A stretch of 63,215 nt of DNA from a virus, in the IMG/VR virus record IMGVR_UViG_3300020021_000008, positions 1-63,215 of that record, one strand, 5' to 3'. The translations under genes and the position numbers were made by a program. Under the pieces are notes generated by a model. It was not told the origin of the DNA. It saw nothing but the letters and a program-made list of their open reading frames with translations, and ran no database searches. Positions 8,531-17,726 of the stretch are shown here, one piece after another (position 1 is the first letter of the stretch; the number at the start of each line of letters is the position of its first letter).

Positions 8531-9481
8531 CTATGCTCCTGGAGGTGCAAACGGATCGTGGTCCACAGGGTTGTAGCCGTAGCCGGCACTCGCCAGAGGG
8601 CTGTATGCCGCCCCTCCCATTTGCATCAGCGAGTTGGGATCAGACTGCTGCGGAACGTATCCACCGCCCATGGACTGCATCGTGGGGTTGGACTGTTGTG
8701 GAGTGTACCCCGGACCCATCGGTTGCATGCCACTGGTATTGGGTCCAGACATTTGCGGAGTGTATCCGCCTCCCATTTGCTGCATCCCGCTGCTATCGGG
8801 TCCGCCCGTCGAGGGGGCCGTGAAACCCGGCATCTGCTGCATCATAGTGTTGCCACTCAAGTCCAGCGGCAGCGGTTGCTGCATCGGTACGTTGCCGTTG
8901 CCGGGCCAAGCAGTCAGTCCAAAATCAGCAGGGTTTTGCGGTCCCCCTCCACCGAGTCCCGTATGCCCAGGCAATTGCCAACTAGCTGCGCCGGTGTCTC
9001 TTGGGCCGGGTGGTAGCCATCCCCCCGGAGCCGCTGTCGAGCCCCAAGTCCCGGTACCAGTTCCGCCCGTCCCGCCAACTGGAGTAGGACCTCCAACTGC
9101 ACCGCCGACACCAGCGGGGACCGAGCCCAATCCGGTGCCGAACGTGCCGGTGGCCCAGGAATTCGCCGGAGTCACCCCAGAGTTCTGTGCGTACTGCCCC
9201 TGGAGTTGTGACACCGGGTCCCCTCCACTCGACGGACCTCCAGCCAGACTCTGTGTCGTTAGTGGATTGGGAGGGGTGCCGGCGGAGGGAGCGTATTGAG
9301 TTGGCCCCGGTTGCATCGCCGAGGCAGCGGGTGATGCTGCTGTGGGCATATTCATGTAGTAGGTAGGGGAACTGCCGTCAGCACCGTTGATGGTGTTGAT
9401 CATTGGAGCGTCGCCGGTTCCACCCGCCGCCGCCCACTGTTGCATCAACGAGTCCCGGTTGTCAGAGTATGCTTGTGACAT
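8531..9481 (-). CDS. Gly/Pro/Gln/Met-rich low-complexity protein
   Basis: 316 aa. About half is Gly, Pro, Gln, Ser or Thr. The C-terminal third contains about five copies of an MQ(Q/P/S)MGxGYxPQ unit; the middle is Gly/Pro/Thr-rich. The portal C-terminus upstream has the same composition, so the two may share an origin. Probably an unstructured virion or assembly protein. Confidence 0.55.
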   Translation of the reverse strand: MSQAYSDNRDSLMQQWAAAGGTGDAPMINTINGADGSSPTYYMNMPTAASPAASAMQPGPTQYAPSAGTPPNPLTTQSLAGGPSSGGDPVSQLQGQYAQNSGVTPANSWATGTFGTGLGSVPAGVGGAVGGPTPVGGTGGTGTGTWGSTAAPGGWLPPGPRDTGAASWQLPGHTGLGGGGPQNPADFGLTAWPGNGNVPMQQPLPLDLSGNTMMQQMPGFTAPSTGGPDSSGMQQMGGGYTPQMSGPNTSGMQPMGPGYTPQQSNPTMQSMGGGYVPQQSDPNSLMQMGGAAYSPLASAGYGYNPVDHDPFAPPGA

Positions 9482-9482
9482 C

Positions 9483-11828
9483 TCAGCGTCCCCTCTTCAC
9501 GAGCTTGGCGTACTTGCCAGGTCGAGTAGGATCAGGAATGTACCACTCCCCATCAGGGGCTCGGCGAGCGCCGTGGACCGGAGGGAGATCAGATCCGGGT
9601 GCAGCAGGAAGAGGCTGTGGGCCTCCCGGTAGCATTCCACCAGGGCCGACGCCAGGAGGGGGCATGTCGCCCAGATGCTGTGGTAGCGTTGCCCCGACAG
9701 GAGGGGGTGCGGAGCCCATCTGCTGTGCTGGAGGCGTAGGTCCGGTCCCTGGTACCGCCGTACCTCCGGGGCCACTCCCAGCCGCCTCGTCTGCCTGGTT
9801 CATCTGCTGAATGCTGTCGAGGTGGCTTTTGAGCGAGTCCCCCACCAGCTGATGAATCATCGCCGCCAGGCCCTGCGGATCGGTCGGCAGCATTTTCTGC
9901 AGCGCTGCCATGCGCTTGGTCTCGGCCTCATAAACGTCGATATCCCGCATCTGGTCCTTCGAGGCAAGCTTCGCCTTGGCAAAGTCGATCTCCTGTTGCT
10001 GCTGTTGCACTTTACCTGCGAGCATCTTGAGCTGTTGCTGGGCTTGGAGTAGCTGCGGATCGGGAGCATCGCCAAGTGCCTGAGGTGGAACCATCCTTTT
10101 CAGCCGCAGTGCCGCCTCGTCCGCACCGGGGAAGTCTCCAGCCCTGAACAGAATGTCGCCAATCAGTGAGGCCATCTGTGGTGCCTGGGTGAGGATCAGA
10201 GTAAAGGCGTTGAAGGCCTCCTCGCGCCGAGTCGAGTACGCAGGACCCACGTCAGCTTGGACCTCATAGCGTCCGATGTTCGGGTTGAATATCCGCTGGA
10301 CGACCTTGTTAGTGTGGGAGAGCTTTTCGGCATATGCCTTCTGGGCTTGTGGATCAATCTCTACGTCCTGAGTGGTTCCGTCCTCGGCCATAATGAGCAT
10401 CAGGCGTTTGGTGTCGTAGATCTTAGGCACCAGATCCAGAATAATCTTCCCGGTAGTCCGAATTGCTATCGCGAGGTTGTCAATAAAATGGTAAGTGCTG
10501 TTGTCGCCCTTCCGCTGCCTCGCGTTGATGGCCGCCCCGGTCCGCTCTGAACCCTGTTGGCCCATCTGGGGCTCGTATTGCCCCGAGACCATCTGCATTT
10601 CCATACCAGCCGTCTGCATACCCTGGATGTAGGCCTGGGCCATGGTGGGCGGCTCTTGCCGCACCGGCGGAGCGAGTTGTTGGCCCTGATCATCATAGGC
10701 GTTGTACGGCAACACCGCGTAATTCTCTCTATTTCCGGTTTCCCAGTACTTTTCTTGGCCCTCAATGCTCTCAGCACTTGCGATGTAGGGAATTTTGTTC
10801 TGCAGCGCCACATTCTCCACCGCACTCGAGGTCCAGTAGTTGTACATCCGCTGAGCATCCTTGAGTGCCCTCGTGTGGCCCTTCCGATCGAGCTTTCCGT
10901 CGATCTTAGTCTCTTCCCCGACCACCCTCACGAGCGGAATGTACTTTCCAGGCCAAGTTTTGTGCTCCGCAATCTTGTGACCGACGATCTTATACCACTC
11001 CACGGTGGACGACACGGTTTCCCTGGTGGTGGTTTCGGGGTGATCGAGCACACTTTCGCGTAGTTCCTTTGGAATATCCGAGCGAAGGGTTGTTACTCGC
11101 TCTCCAGTTGAGGGATTGGTGAAATTCACCACCACACCTGGAGTGTCGACCTTGCGCCAGTAAGCGGCAATCCTTACAGTATCACCTCTCACCCACTGGT
11201 TTTCATTGCCGAACGGAGGGCTCGGCATATCGTCCACGTACTCGGGGTACTCTTTTTCGAACTCCTTACGCGAAATGTCAATAAACTCAAAAGCGTACTT
11301 CGCGTCCAGGCCATCTTTGCGTTTAATATCCGGGTCGAGGTAGATTAGTAGTGGGTCCGGGACCTCTTCAATGCAAATGTCCTGGTCGCTCGAGGTGTCG
11401 TCGATGTAATCAGTGGAAATTCGCCAATAACCTATGCCCGCTTTGACCTGGAACTCCGTAGCGGTGTCATACGCCACAGATGCGGCGCTCTGATACTCGA
11501 TATAGCGAACCAGCGCAGCGAGAACCTGGGCAGACTCGTAGCTCGCCCCGCCTCCAACCGGGCGCACACTTACGGAGGCCTTGTTCTGCTTGCTATCGTT
11601 GATGATTTGGAGATTGTGCTGGCGAGTTTTGTTGATCGTCAGGCAGGGCTTTTGGTCACTGACTCTCCCCTGCCACAGCATGTCCGGCCACTGCCAGTTA
11701 TTGTCGCTGTCCCCGTTCGCGAACTTGAGGTCCTCCATAAAGAGTTCCCGAGCCGTTGACTCGTAATCCTCGCACCGCTGAAAACGGTCCATTGCCTCGT
11801 CAAGAATGTCGTCGTCCTTCTCACTCAT
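9483..11828 (-). CDS. Portal protein, P22 gp1-like
   Basis: 781 aa; P22 gp1 is 725 aa. The N-terminal region has the P22-type portal look (ELFMEDLKFANGDSDNNWQW, CLTINKTRQHNLQIINDSKQ, AGIGYWRISTDYID), and the middle has a long helix-rich region. The last 100 residues are Pro/Gly/Gln-rich. It should form the dodecameric channel at one capsid vertex and bind the terminase encoded just upstream. Confidence 0.8.
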   Translation of the reverse strand: MSEKDDDILDEAMDRFQRCEDYESTARELFMEDLKFANGDSDNNWQWPDMLWQGRVSDQKPCLTINKTRQHNLQIINDSKQNKASVSVRPVGGGASYESAQVLAALVRYIEYQSAASVAYDTATEFQVKAGIGYWRISTDYIDDTSSDQDICIEEVPDPLLIYLDPDIKRKDGLDAKYAFEFIDISRKEFEKEYPEYVDDMPSPPFGNENQWVRGDTVRIAAYWRKVDTPGVVVNFTNPSTGERVTTLRSDIPKELRESVLDHPETTTRETVSSTVEWYKIVGHKIAEHKTWPGKYIPLVRVVGEETKIDGKLDRKGHTRALKDAQRMYNYWTSSAVENVALQNKIPYIASAESIEGQEKYWETGNRENYAVLPYNAYDDQGQQLAPPVRQEPPTMAQAYIQGMQTAGMEMQMVSGQYEPQMGQQGSERTGAAINARQRKGDNSTYHFIDNLAIAIRTTGKIILDLVPKIYDTKRLMLIMAEDGTTQDVEIDPQAQKAYAEKLSHTNKVVQRIFNPNIGRYEVQADVGPAYSTRREEAFNAFTLILTQAPQMASLIGDILFRAGDFPGADEAALRLKRMVPPQALGDAPDPQLLQAQQQLKMLAGKVQQQQQEIDFAKAKLASKDQMRDIDVYEAETKRMAALQKMLPTDPQGLAAMIHQLVGDSLKSHLDSIQQMNQADEAAGSGPGGTAVPGTGPTPPAQQMGSAPPPVGATLPQHLGDMPPPGVGPGGMLPGGPQPLPAAPGSDLPPVHGARRAPDGEWYIPDPTRPGKYAKLVKRGR

Positions 11829-12030
11829 CGAGGTTACTCCGAGGAACGGGGAAGTAGATCAGCGGAATCACATGCACCCAGATATCTCGCAACACATCGT
11901 AGTGATAGTTTGGGTTCTCGCGCACGATCTTCAGCAGTGCCACATCGTGGAACACATCCATAGCGGTGATGAGTGAAGGTAACACCATCACTGCTGGGGC
12001 TGGAGGTAAAGGTAACACCCTGGCCATCAC
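11821..12030 (-). CDS. Small protein between terminase and portal
   Basis: 69 aa. The start overlaps the terminase stop (ATGTGATGG) and the end overlaps the portal start, so it is translationally linked on both sides. The middle (VFHDVALLKIVRENPNYHYD) has no family I know. Tight coupling supports a real gene. Confidence 0.5.
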   Translation of the reverse strand: MMARVLPLPPAPAVMVLPSLITAMDVFHDVALLKIVRENPNYHYDVLRDIWVHVIPLIYFPVPRSNLDE

Positions 12031-13388
12031 ATTTTCATCCAGTCGTGCTGGTTGCTGGGGGTGTTGTCGCGCGAGAGTCTTAGCGCCGCCTTCACCCGGT
12101 CGAGCACCGCCGCACCGCCTTTCGCAGGCTTTTCACGCAATCCGACCGCGAGATACCGAAACCCATCTGCTCCGTGTGAGGCCCAATCATGAACCGGTTG
12201 ACGGGACAGAGTACCAAGCTCCCCGGCCCGTTGAGGCTCAGAAACGATTTCATACCTGTAGTGACGGAGGGCATTGAGTCCATCAACGCATCGCTCACTG
12301 TCGAAGTAGATATTAGGGAACATGGTTCTGGCGGCATTGATCCCATCCTCCACACTTAGCCTTGGAATGATCCGGACCGTACGACCGGAGGCACGGACTA
12401 TTTCCTCGATACTTTTGCCAGTACCAAGGCTCTTCGCCCGCGCATCTGGCGGCAGCCAGAAGTCCCCATAAATGTAGGGCCGCTGCTGGCACTCCATGAG
12501 GTACCAGCCGATGGGCTTCTGAGTGTTTTCCACATAATCAATAATCCTGATTTCGAACCCCACGAGCTGGGCAAACCAGAGCGAGGTGCTGTCCGCCCAG
12601 CCCAGATCCCAGAACACATGGACGGGTTTGAGCGGCTCGTATGGCACCTTGGTGATGTGACCGCTCATAGTCGCCACCCGCAACTCTGTGGCGTAGACCG
12701 CGCCCTCCATCATCACCCGGCACTTGCCCTCCCAGACATTCAGGTACGCATCTGGGTCCTGGGCCCTCAGGTAGTCCTTCTCCCGCCTCATAGTCTCGGT
12801 GAACCAGGGGTTATCGCGCCACCCGATCTCCATGACCACGCCGTCATTGGGAGGCCGCACTACGAACCGCTGATAGGTGTCATCGGTCTCGAGCATGGGG
12901 TTGAACGAGACCCAAATTTCGCTGCCGATCTTACGTACTGTCGGAATCAATATGTCCCAGGAGGTCTTGGTGACCGCATGGGCCTCTTCCACCCAACAAA
13001 CATCGATGCCCTCGTAGGATTTAATCTTGCTCACATTCTGGCGAATACCCTCGAACGAGAATTCCGTTCCGGTGTTCCGACACTTGATGCTCGTCAGTTG
13101 CACCTCATAGTCGTCCTCCATGCCCAGCAGCACGATCTGATCGCTCAGCAGCTTATGCACCGAGTCCTTGATGGAGTTCTGAAACTCTCTGGCACAGAGC
13201 ACCCGGATGGTGCGCTGGTTGCCGATAATCAGTAGCGCCCTCGCAATACCCCAAGACTTCGCACCGCCACGGCCTCCCCACAAAACCTTATAGCGATGAG
13301 GTTGGAAGAGGAACTGCAGTTTCACCGGGAACTGGGCGATCGGGCCGGAGGGCGTAGCTGCTGCTGCTCCGTGGGGGGCAGTGGTCAT
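12027..13388 (-). CDS. terL: Terminase large subunit
   Basis: 453 aa. ATPase domain: Walker A GGRGGAKS at residues about 38-45, then Walker B-like DVCWVEEA at about 130-137 with the catalytic Glu. The C-terminal half has the nuclease Asp cluster beginning VFWDLGWADSTSLWF. The pattern fits the PBSX-type terminase family. It packages DNA through the portal and cuts concatemers. The small subunit lies upstream, separated by a nuclease gene. Confidence 0.85.
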   Translation of the reverse strand: MTTAPHGAAAATPSGPIAQFPVKLQFLFQPHRYKVLWGGRGGAKSWGIARALLIIGNQRTIRVLCAREFQNSIKDSVHKLLSDQIVLLGMEDDYEVQLTSIKCRNTGTEFSFEGIRQNVSKIKSYEGIDVCWVEEAHAVTKTSWDILIPTVRKIGSEIWVSFNPMLETDDTYQRFVVRPPNDGVVMEIGWRDNPWFTETMRREKDYLRAQDPDAYLNVWEGKCRVMMEGAVYATELRVATMSGHITKVPYEPLKPVHVFWDLGWADSTSLWFAQLVGFEIRIIDYVENTQKPIGWYLMECQQRPYIYGDFWLPPDARAKSLGTGKSIEEIVRASGRTVRIIPRLSVEDGINAARTMFPNIYFDSERCVDGLNALRHYRYEIVSEPQRAGELGTLSRQPVHDWASHGADGFRYLAVGLREKPAKGGAAVLDRVKAALRLSRDNTPSNQHDWMKM

Positions 13389-13885
13389 GGAACTGGACCC
13401 ACGTTCATTCCGTGAATGAACCCACGTTTGCCTGCCGGTTTCGGAGGCCAGGGCCAGTGCAGCGTCGGCAAATGCGAGGACGCAAGTGCGTTCTCAAGCG
13501 TGCCGACCACATTGGTGCTCTCGGGGGTGAGATTACGAGCGACGATAACACCTCTCGCTGGCCGCCCAAACAGGTGCCTCATTACCGGGAGGTACAGCCC
13601 AAGCAACTGCGCCTTGGCTTCCATCACATCGGTGAGCTTACATTCCATCACAAGCACCACGGTGGGCGTGACTCGCAGAAAGTCCGGCTGGCAGTACCCA
13701 ATTCCGCCCTCATCACAGAATTTAAACCACTGGCCGTGGAGCCATCCCGCGCCAAGAGCGCGGGATACCGCACGCTCGTACTGCAGGCCCTTGAGCTTTG
13801 CGCCTCTTGCGCGGGGAGTGCCGAAGGTGCTCGGTCGCTCCGCATGCGCCGTCCACTCGATCTCCCCAGTGATTCTCCGTCCCAT
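13385..13885 (-). CDS. PD-(D/E)XK nuclease-like protein in the packaging operon
   Basis: 166 aa, overlapping both terminase genes by a few bases. Residues about 60-90 give the signature CQPDFLRV ... VVLVMECKLT, i.e. PD then ExK separated by a beta strand, preceded by a helix with an invariant-looking Glu (YERAVSRALG). Such nucleases between terminase genes may resolve branched DNA before packaging; this role is inferred. Confidence 0.6.
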   Translation of the reverse strand: MGRRITGEIEWTAHAERPSTFGTPRARGAKLKGLQYERAVSRALGAGWLHGQWFKFCDEGGIGYCQPDFLRVTPTVVLVMECKLTDVMEAKAQLLGLYLPVMRHLFGRPARGVIVARNLTPESTNVVGTLENALASSHLPTLHWPWPPKPAGKRGFIHGMNVGPVP

Positions 13886-14529
13886 CAGGGGACCTCCTCG
13901 GAGTCCAGATCAATAACAGTGCGGGTAGTGTCGCGGCCCCCTTCGGGGGCCTCCGGAGTCGGAGTAACGAACTGCACCGTGAGGGACATGGACCCCGGGG
14001 GCTTTTGCGCAACGCCCTTAGTTAGTGACCGGTCGAGTGCCATCTCGGCGATTTCCTTTACCTCGCGGTTGGTGATCTTGTGGGGCTCCTCGTCAAGGCG
14101 CTGCTGGAGTTCCTCGACCGCCGTGATCGCCAGGGTGCCGAGGCGCTGGTGCACGTCGAGATAGATCGCCTCCTTCTGAGTCCGGTAGTATTCGATAAGC
14201 TCCTGAAACGCAGGGTCCCCTTTGAGTATGCTGATCCGCGATTGGCTATACCCCGTGATTGCCGAGATCTCTACCTGCTTGGTCCCATCTGCAAGTAACC
14301 TCGCGATGGTGTGGTGCCCGTGGCGGAGTTCCAACACCGTAGGAGTCTGACTCCCCACCTCGGGTGGGTCCAAAATCGCCGGCAGATCCCCATCATCCAA
14401 GTCCCTGACCTTGGCGATCTTTACCGCCCCGCCATGTGTCGGCCGAGCCTTCCGCGATCCCCTGGCGCTCCCGATCACCAGCGTCCGTGCGATCTCCTCG
14501 ACTTCCCGATCCAACTCGTCCATCACCAC
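13885..14529 (-). CDS. terS: Terminase small subunit (putative)
   Basis: 214 aa. Central helix-turn-helix: TIARLLADGTKQVEISAITGYSQS... (about residues 70-95). A helical oligomerisation region follows, and the C-terminus is acidic/Thr-rich. Position upstream of terL and the HTH support DNA recognition for packaging. Confidence 0.65.
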   Translation of the reverse strand: MVMDELDREVEEIARTLVIGSARGSRKARPTHGGAVKIAKVRDLDDGDLPAILDPPEVGSQTPTVLELRHGHHTIARLLADGTKQVEISAITGYSQSRISILKGDPAFQELIEYYRTQKEAIYLDVHQRLGTLAITAVEELQQRLDEEPHKITNREVKEIAEMALDRSLTKGVAQKPPGSMSLTVQFVTPTPEAPEGGRDTTRTVIDLDSEEVP

Positions 14530-14541
14530 AGTCCCATCACT

Positions 14542-14940
14542 CTATTGGTGCCTCAGCGCCCCATCCTGCGTCACTAGCGCATCCTCTGCTGGCCGATACT
14601 CATGCACCGTGTAGGGGTCCTCGCCCGGACCGTGAAGCGGAGCGAACGGGAGTTCCCCACCAATTCGAAACCACTCCCCAAGCTCATGGTTCTCAACCCT
14701 CCTACAGACCTCAAACATCCAGCGAAGCCAAGTGCGTTCGTTGTACGTGGCAGTCGGTACCGGGAAGTAGTGGTCCACCGTGTAGCGCGTGAGCTTATCG
14801 GGCTTCGCCGAGTCCCACCCTTCCACCCTCACCACCAACCTCAACGCCCCATCCTCGTCCTTCAACCTAAACCCCCACCCAGGTTTGCACTTCACCTTCT
14901 CCGCCAGTTCCCAGAGAATCTTATGAGTGTCCTGTGCCAC
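14542..14940 (-). CDS. Conserved phage protein next to terminase
   Basis: 132 aa from GTG 14940 with RBS GGAGTGGAGCC. Contains YTVDHYFPVPTATYNERTWL and a C-terminal PFAPLHGPGEDPYTVHEY block, a pattern I associate with uncharacterised proteins near terminase genes in P22-like environmental phages. It is the first gene of the leftward late operon, so its leader should carry the late promoter, which I could not pin down. Confidence 0.6.
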   Translation of the reverse strand: MAQDTHKILWELAEKVKCKPGWGFRLKDEDGALRLVVRVEGWDSAKPDKLTRYTVDHYFPVPTATYNERTWLRWMFEVCRRVENHELGEWFRIGGELPFAPLHGPGEDPYTVHEYRPAEDALVTQDGALRHQ

Positions 14941-15562
14941 GGCTCCACTCCATCATGACTATCGCCGCATCTCGCCGCTATTGCGCGCGCGCGCGCGAGT
15001 GTGCGCAAGCGCGTTTGAAGAGGTGTGGGGAGGTTCGTGGGTCGAGGAACCTTCTGCTTCTCGTCGGCAATTGCTGTGCCGCCTCTCGGCGGTACTGGTG
15101 TGCTGGTGCATGAGGGGGCGAGGCTGTGGTACGAGTTGGTGGGCCGAAGGCCCACCGGAACGCCCCAGTTGGGTGTGACGTTTGTGGGTAAGCATAAACT
15201 GAAGCTCCGAGTAAAGCGTCTGGGGCCAGGCAATGCAAACCCACTCTCCATGGGTCAGGCCCCCGGCTGCAATCTGCAGTGGAACCCGGTGGGTTCCATC
15301 CCAAGCTGTGGTGTTGGCCGCTGCAATCTGGAGCTGGGTTGGCACGCCGCTTGCAAGGACCTTCGGTCCCCAGTCGGCGGAACAAACTGGGAACAAAAGG
15401 TGTCCGAATGCGATACATCGCAGCGGCCGGGGCGTTGTGGCGGACCCCAGCACCGAACGCGTCCACGGTGCCTTGCGGGCGTGTTTCCGGGCAAGTCCGC
15501 AAGGGGAGGGGCGAAAGCCCCTCTGTTCACATCGCTTCAATGTGACGCTTTAGGCCAAAGTC

Positions 15563-15749
15563 GGTCGGACGGCCGGACGGACAGAGCGATTGGCATGATG
15601 TTTGCAGGGCATGCAAGAAGCGTGCCAGGATTTGTAATATGTCTGTTGTCAGACAAATTTTTTTTTTGAAACCAAACTAGAAAACCCTCCCCAATCTCAC
15701 TCGACCCACAATCCGCCAAGGGGCGGATCGTCCGTCCGGCCGTCCGACC
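15563..15749. repeat. 20-bp inverted repeat flanking a terminator
   Basis: 15563-15582 and 15730-15749 are perfect reverse complements (GGTCGGACGGCCGGACGGAC). They enclose about 147 bp that contain a TGGCA...TGCCA stem and an intrinsic terminator. The right copy can also fold locally (GCCGTCC...GGACGGC), so alternative structures are possible. Confidence 0.6.
15640..15668 (+). terminator. Intrinsic terminator
   Basis: TGTCTG-TTGT-CAGACA is followed by a run of ten T. This is the cleanest rho-independent terminator in the window. No protein gene precedes it on this strand, which suggests that a short RNA from the divergent region ends here. Confidence 0.7.
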
Positions 15750-16119
15750 GCGGACGGCCTTTCGGGTAATAACCACACCATATGAACGCGCGCCCTTCGG
15801 GCGCGTCCTGACGCGCCTAGCACGTGGCGCAAGGGCGCCCCCGCGCACGCACGGGCACGCACGTGAGGGAAACTCGCCCCAAAACTATTTTCGAAAGTTT
15901 GTGAGAAACCCCTTGAACCCGACACACCTACGCACCACATACCTATTGTGGGTGATACGAACCACGCGGCGCAGAACGCGCCACCTACGCGGACGTTGCG
16001 CACGGCCAAGGCCCTTCGGGCTGTTGGGTTATTTGAACCGCAAAGAACCATCGCTCCACGAACGCAGGATTGCGTTCGCAGATGGATCGCGCGGCAGGGC
16101 GCAAGCGCCCTGTTGTTAA

Positions 16120-16170
16120 ACCCCGATGATCATGCCTCACAAGGGACGCGCACAACGCAAGGAACCTGTG
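16120..16170 (+). promoter_or_regulatory. Repeated leader element, copy 1
   Basis: ATCATGCCTCACAAGGGACGCGC...ACGCAAGGA precedes the first early gene. A near copy precedes 16531 and a partial one precedes 16866. It holds the RBS AAGGAACCTGTG. It may be a shared promoter-proximal or operator/leader element. Confidence 0.5.
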
Positions 16171-16443
16171 ATGCAAACTAAACAAACAGACTTCAAAGAT
16201 CCCACCTGTCGGACCGAAGTAATCGTTTACTTAGGTGCAACAGAAACCGTCAGTCTTATTGCCCATCGCAAAAATGCCAAGTTTGAAATTTGGGTGTGGG
16301 CAGACTCCAACGGAGATGGATACGTTACGAAACAACTGGGCAAACGTGCCTTTGGTTGGAAGCTGCATCGCGAAGCCTTCCAATCTTACCCTGCCAATCG
16401 CGGCGATATCTTCGCTGCTTCTAATCGCATTCCTTTCATCTAG
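16171..16443 (+). CDS. Small early protein, unknown
   Basis: 90 aa from ATG 16171 (RBS AAGGAACC); an upstream in-frame ATG at 16126 lies in the repeated leader and is less likely. Beta-rich middle (AKFEIWVWADSNGDGYVTKQ). First gene rightward, so probably early expressed. No family recognised. Confidence 0.55.
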   Translation: MQTKQTDFKDPTCRTEVIVYLGATETVSLIAHRKNAKFEIWVWADSNGDGYVTKQLGKRAFGWKLHREAFQSYPANRGDIFAASNRIPFI

Positions 16444-16454
16444 CAACACTGCGT

Positions 16455-16530
16455 CCCTTATGAGGCATGATCATCAAAACCTGCCATCATGCCTCACAGC
16501 GCGCTTATGCACGCAAGGAGGCACAACGCA
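16455..16530 (+). promoter_or_regulatory. Repeated leader element, copy 2, with inverted repeat
   Basis: GAGGCATGAT and ATCATGCCTC form a perfect 10-bp inverted repeat around a 14-base loop, followed by CACAGCGCGC...ACGCAAGGAGG as in copy 1. It could be a hairpin ending the previous transcript or a dimeric operator. Confidence 0.5.
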
Positions 16531-16785
16531 ATGTCACTTAACCGTAGGCTCTCCAATATCTACCGCGAACTCGGACTCAATCCGAACGCGCACCTACCGG
16601 ACCAAGGGCTCGCGCCCAGGTTTATCAACCACGTTCTCATTTGGGTTGCGCCAAAACACTTATCGAGGCGCATTGCACACCGAGTCATGTGTAGGTGCCC
16701 GATATGCGGAACAACTCTTTCCGCCGGTCGCCTTTACCAACACCAAGGCACCCAAACCTGCACCAACACCCTCAACCACAACTAA
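16531..16785 (+). CDS. Small zinc-finger protein
   Basis: 84 aa from ATG 16531 (RBS AAGGAGG). N-terminal basic helix (SLNRRLSNIYRELGLN). C-terminal finger CRCPICGTTLSAGRLYQHQ ending in TQTCTN gives Cys-x2-Cys ... His ... Cys ligands. Probably a nucleic-acid binding early protein. Confidence 0.55.
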   Translation: MSLNRRLSNIYRELGLNPNAHLPDQGLAPRFINHVLIWVAPKHLSRRIAHRVMCRCPICGTTLSAGRLYQHQGTQTCTNTLNHN

Positions 16786-16865
16786 TCCCCACAACTAATC
16801 CCCCACAACTACTCCCCTAGGCGCGCTTTGAAGCATGATGGCACAACCGAAAGCCGAGTATCATC

Positions 16866-17648
16866 ATGAGCATACTAAAGTTCGAGTCGCGGAACGTATC
16901 AATCCTCTCGCGTACCGTGGACTCCACAGCCGTTGATCCCATCAACGGTATCCCCTACCTCCTCAATTACGGCTTCGCTCAGTCCCTCCAAGACTCCATC
17001 GCGGGTCTTGTCAAGAACCTCAAGCTGGAGTTGCGGGAGGATGGCAAGCGCCACGTGCTCACCAATACCACCAAGGGCATGAGCAACGCGGAGCGGACCG
17101 ATCTCCACACCATCGCCGGTCAGACCTACGGTTACCGCTATTTCACGGCGGCAGCCATGGAGTCCGTCGCTTCCGGTTCGTTCTCCAAGGAGCAATTCAC
17201 GGAAGACGAACTGGCCAAACCGGCCCAGGAGAACCTTTACGACATGGCCGCGATCTACGCCGTGGTCAACGAAACCACCCAGGAGCGGATGGACGATATC
17301 ATCGCCGGCACCGTTGCCGTACGTGCTGCCTCCTCCGCCCCGAAGCTCGACCCTGTTACTCGTCGCATGAAGGAACTGGCTCTCGCCGAAGTGCAGAAGC
17401 GCATCAAGGCCCGAGCCGCTGCCGACCCCACCGCTCCGACCATCCCCGAGGCGGACGTGACCGGTTATGTGGAGTTGTACTTCACGAAGAACTACGAGCG
17501 GCTCAACACCGAAGCCCTGGCGTTTTTCAATCCGCCCAGCGCAACGATCGTTAAGACCCTTGATCTGTCGACCCTTTTTGGGGACGAGCCTGACGAAGGG
17601 GCGTCCGAGCAGTCCAATACCGACGAACCGAAGGAGGATGTTGCGTAA
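16866..17648 (+). CDS. Early protein of unknown function, 260 aa
   Basis: Mostly helical; mid-section TRRMKELALAEVQKRIKAR, an acidic tail and YFTKNYERLNTEALAFF. It resembles in layout the 201-aa protein at 36943 but I see no firm homology. It is followed by a strong terminator, so it is probably expressed as a single abundant transcript. Confidence 0.5.
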   Translation: MSILKFESRNVSILSRTVDSTAVDPINGIPYLLNYGFAQSLQDSIAGLVKNLKLELREDGKRHVLTNTTKGMSNAERTDLHTIAGQTYGYRYFTAAAMESVASGSFSKEQFTEDELAKPAQENLYDMAAIYAVVNETTQERMDDIIAGTVAVRAASSAPKLDPVTRRMKELALAEVQKRIKARAAADPTAPTIPEADVTGYVELYFTKNYERLNTEALAFFNPPSATIVKTLDLSTLFGDEPDEGASEQSNTDEPKEDVA

Positions 17649-17654
17649 TCCAGT

Positions 17655-17683
17655 GAGGGAGGCGAAAGCCTCCCTCTCTTTTT
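17655..17683 (+). terminator. Intrinsic terminator
   Basis: GAGGGAGGC-GAAA-GCCTCCCTC followed by TCTTTTTC. A 9-bp stem with a GAAA tetraloop. Confidence 0.75.
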
Positions 17684-17726
17684 CCGCACCTCGAAGGTGT
17701 TACCTTCTACTCCAGGAGTCCGTCAC

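Larger units (their letters stand above)
14941..16170. other. Hairpin-rich non-coding divergent region
   Basis: 1.2 kb with no convincing gene separating leftward virion genes from rightward early genes. It holds a (GC)n run at 14983-14998 and many perfect hairpins: GGGCC/GGCCC near 15141-15153, GGAACCC-GGT-GGGTTCC at about 15281-15297, GGACC-TTC-GGTCC at about 15357, GAGGGGC-GAAA-GCCCCTC at about 15504-15522, and CGCGCCC-TTC-GGGCGCG at about 15790-15806. Two copies of GCTGCAATCTG occur (about 15266 and 15321). Likely roles are promoters, structured leaders or small RNAs and possibly an origin. Confidence 0.6.

Noticed and set aside
14983-14998. Functional Z-DNA element in the GC run
   Set aside because: An alternating GC stretch of this length can occur by chance in GC-rich DNA; nothing else supports a role.
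15591-15606. Sigma-54 promoter TGGCATG-N4-TTGCA
   Set aside because: The bases fit the consensus, but the same bases form the left arm of a TGGCA...TGCCA and TTGCA...TGCAA stem, and no RpoN-type activator is encoded. Kept only as a possibility.
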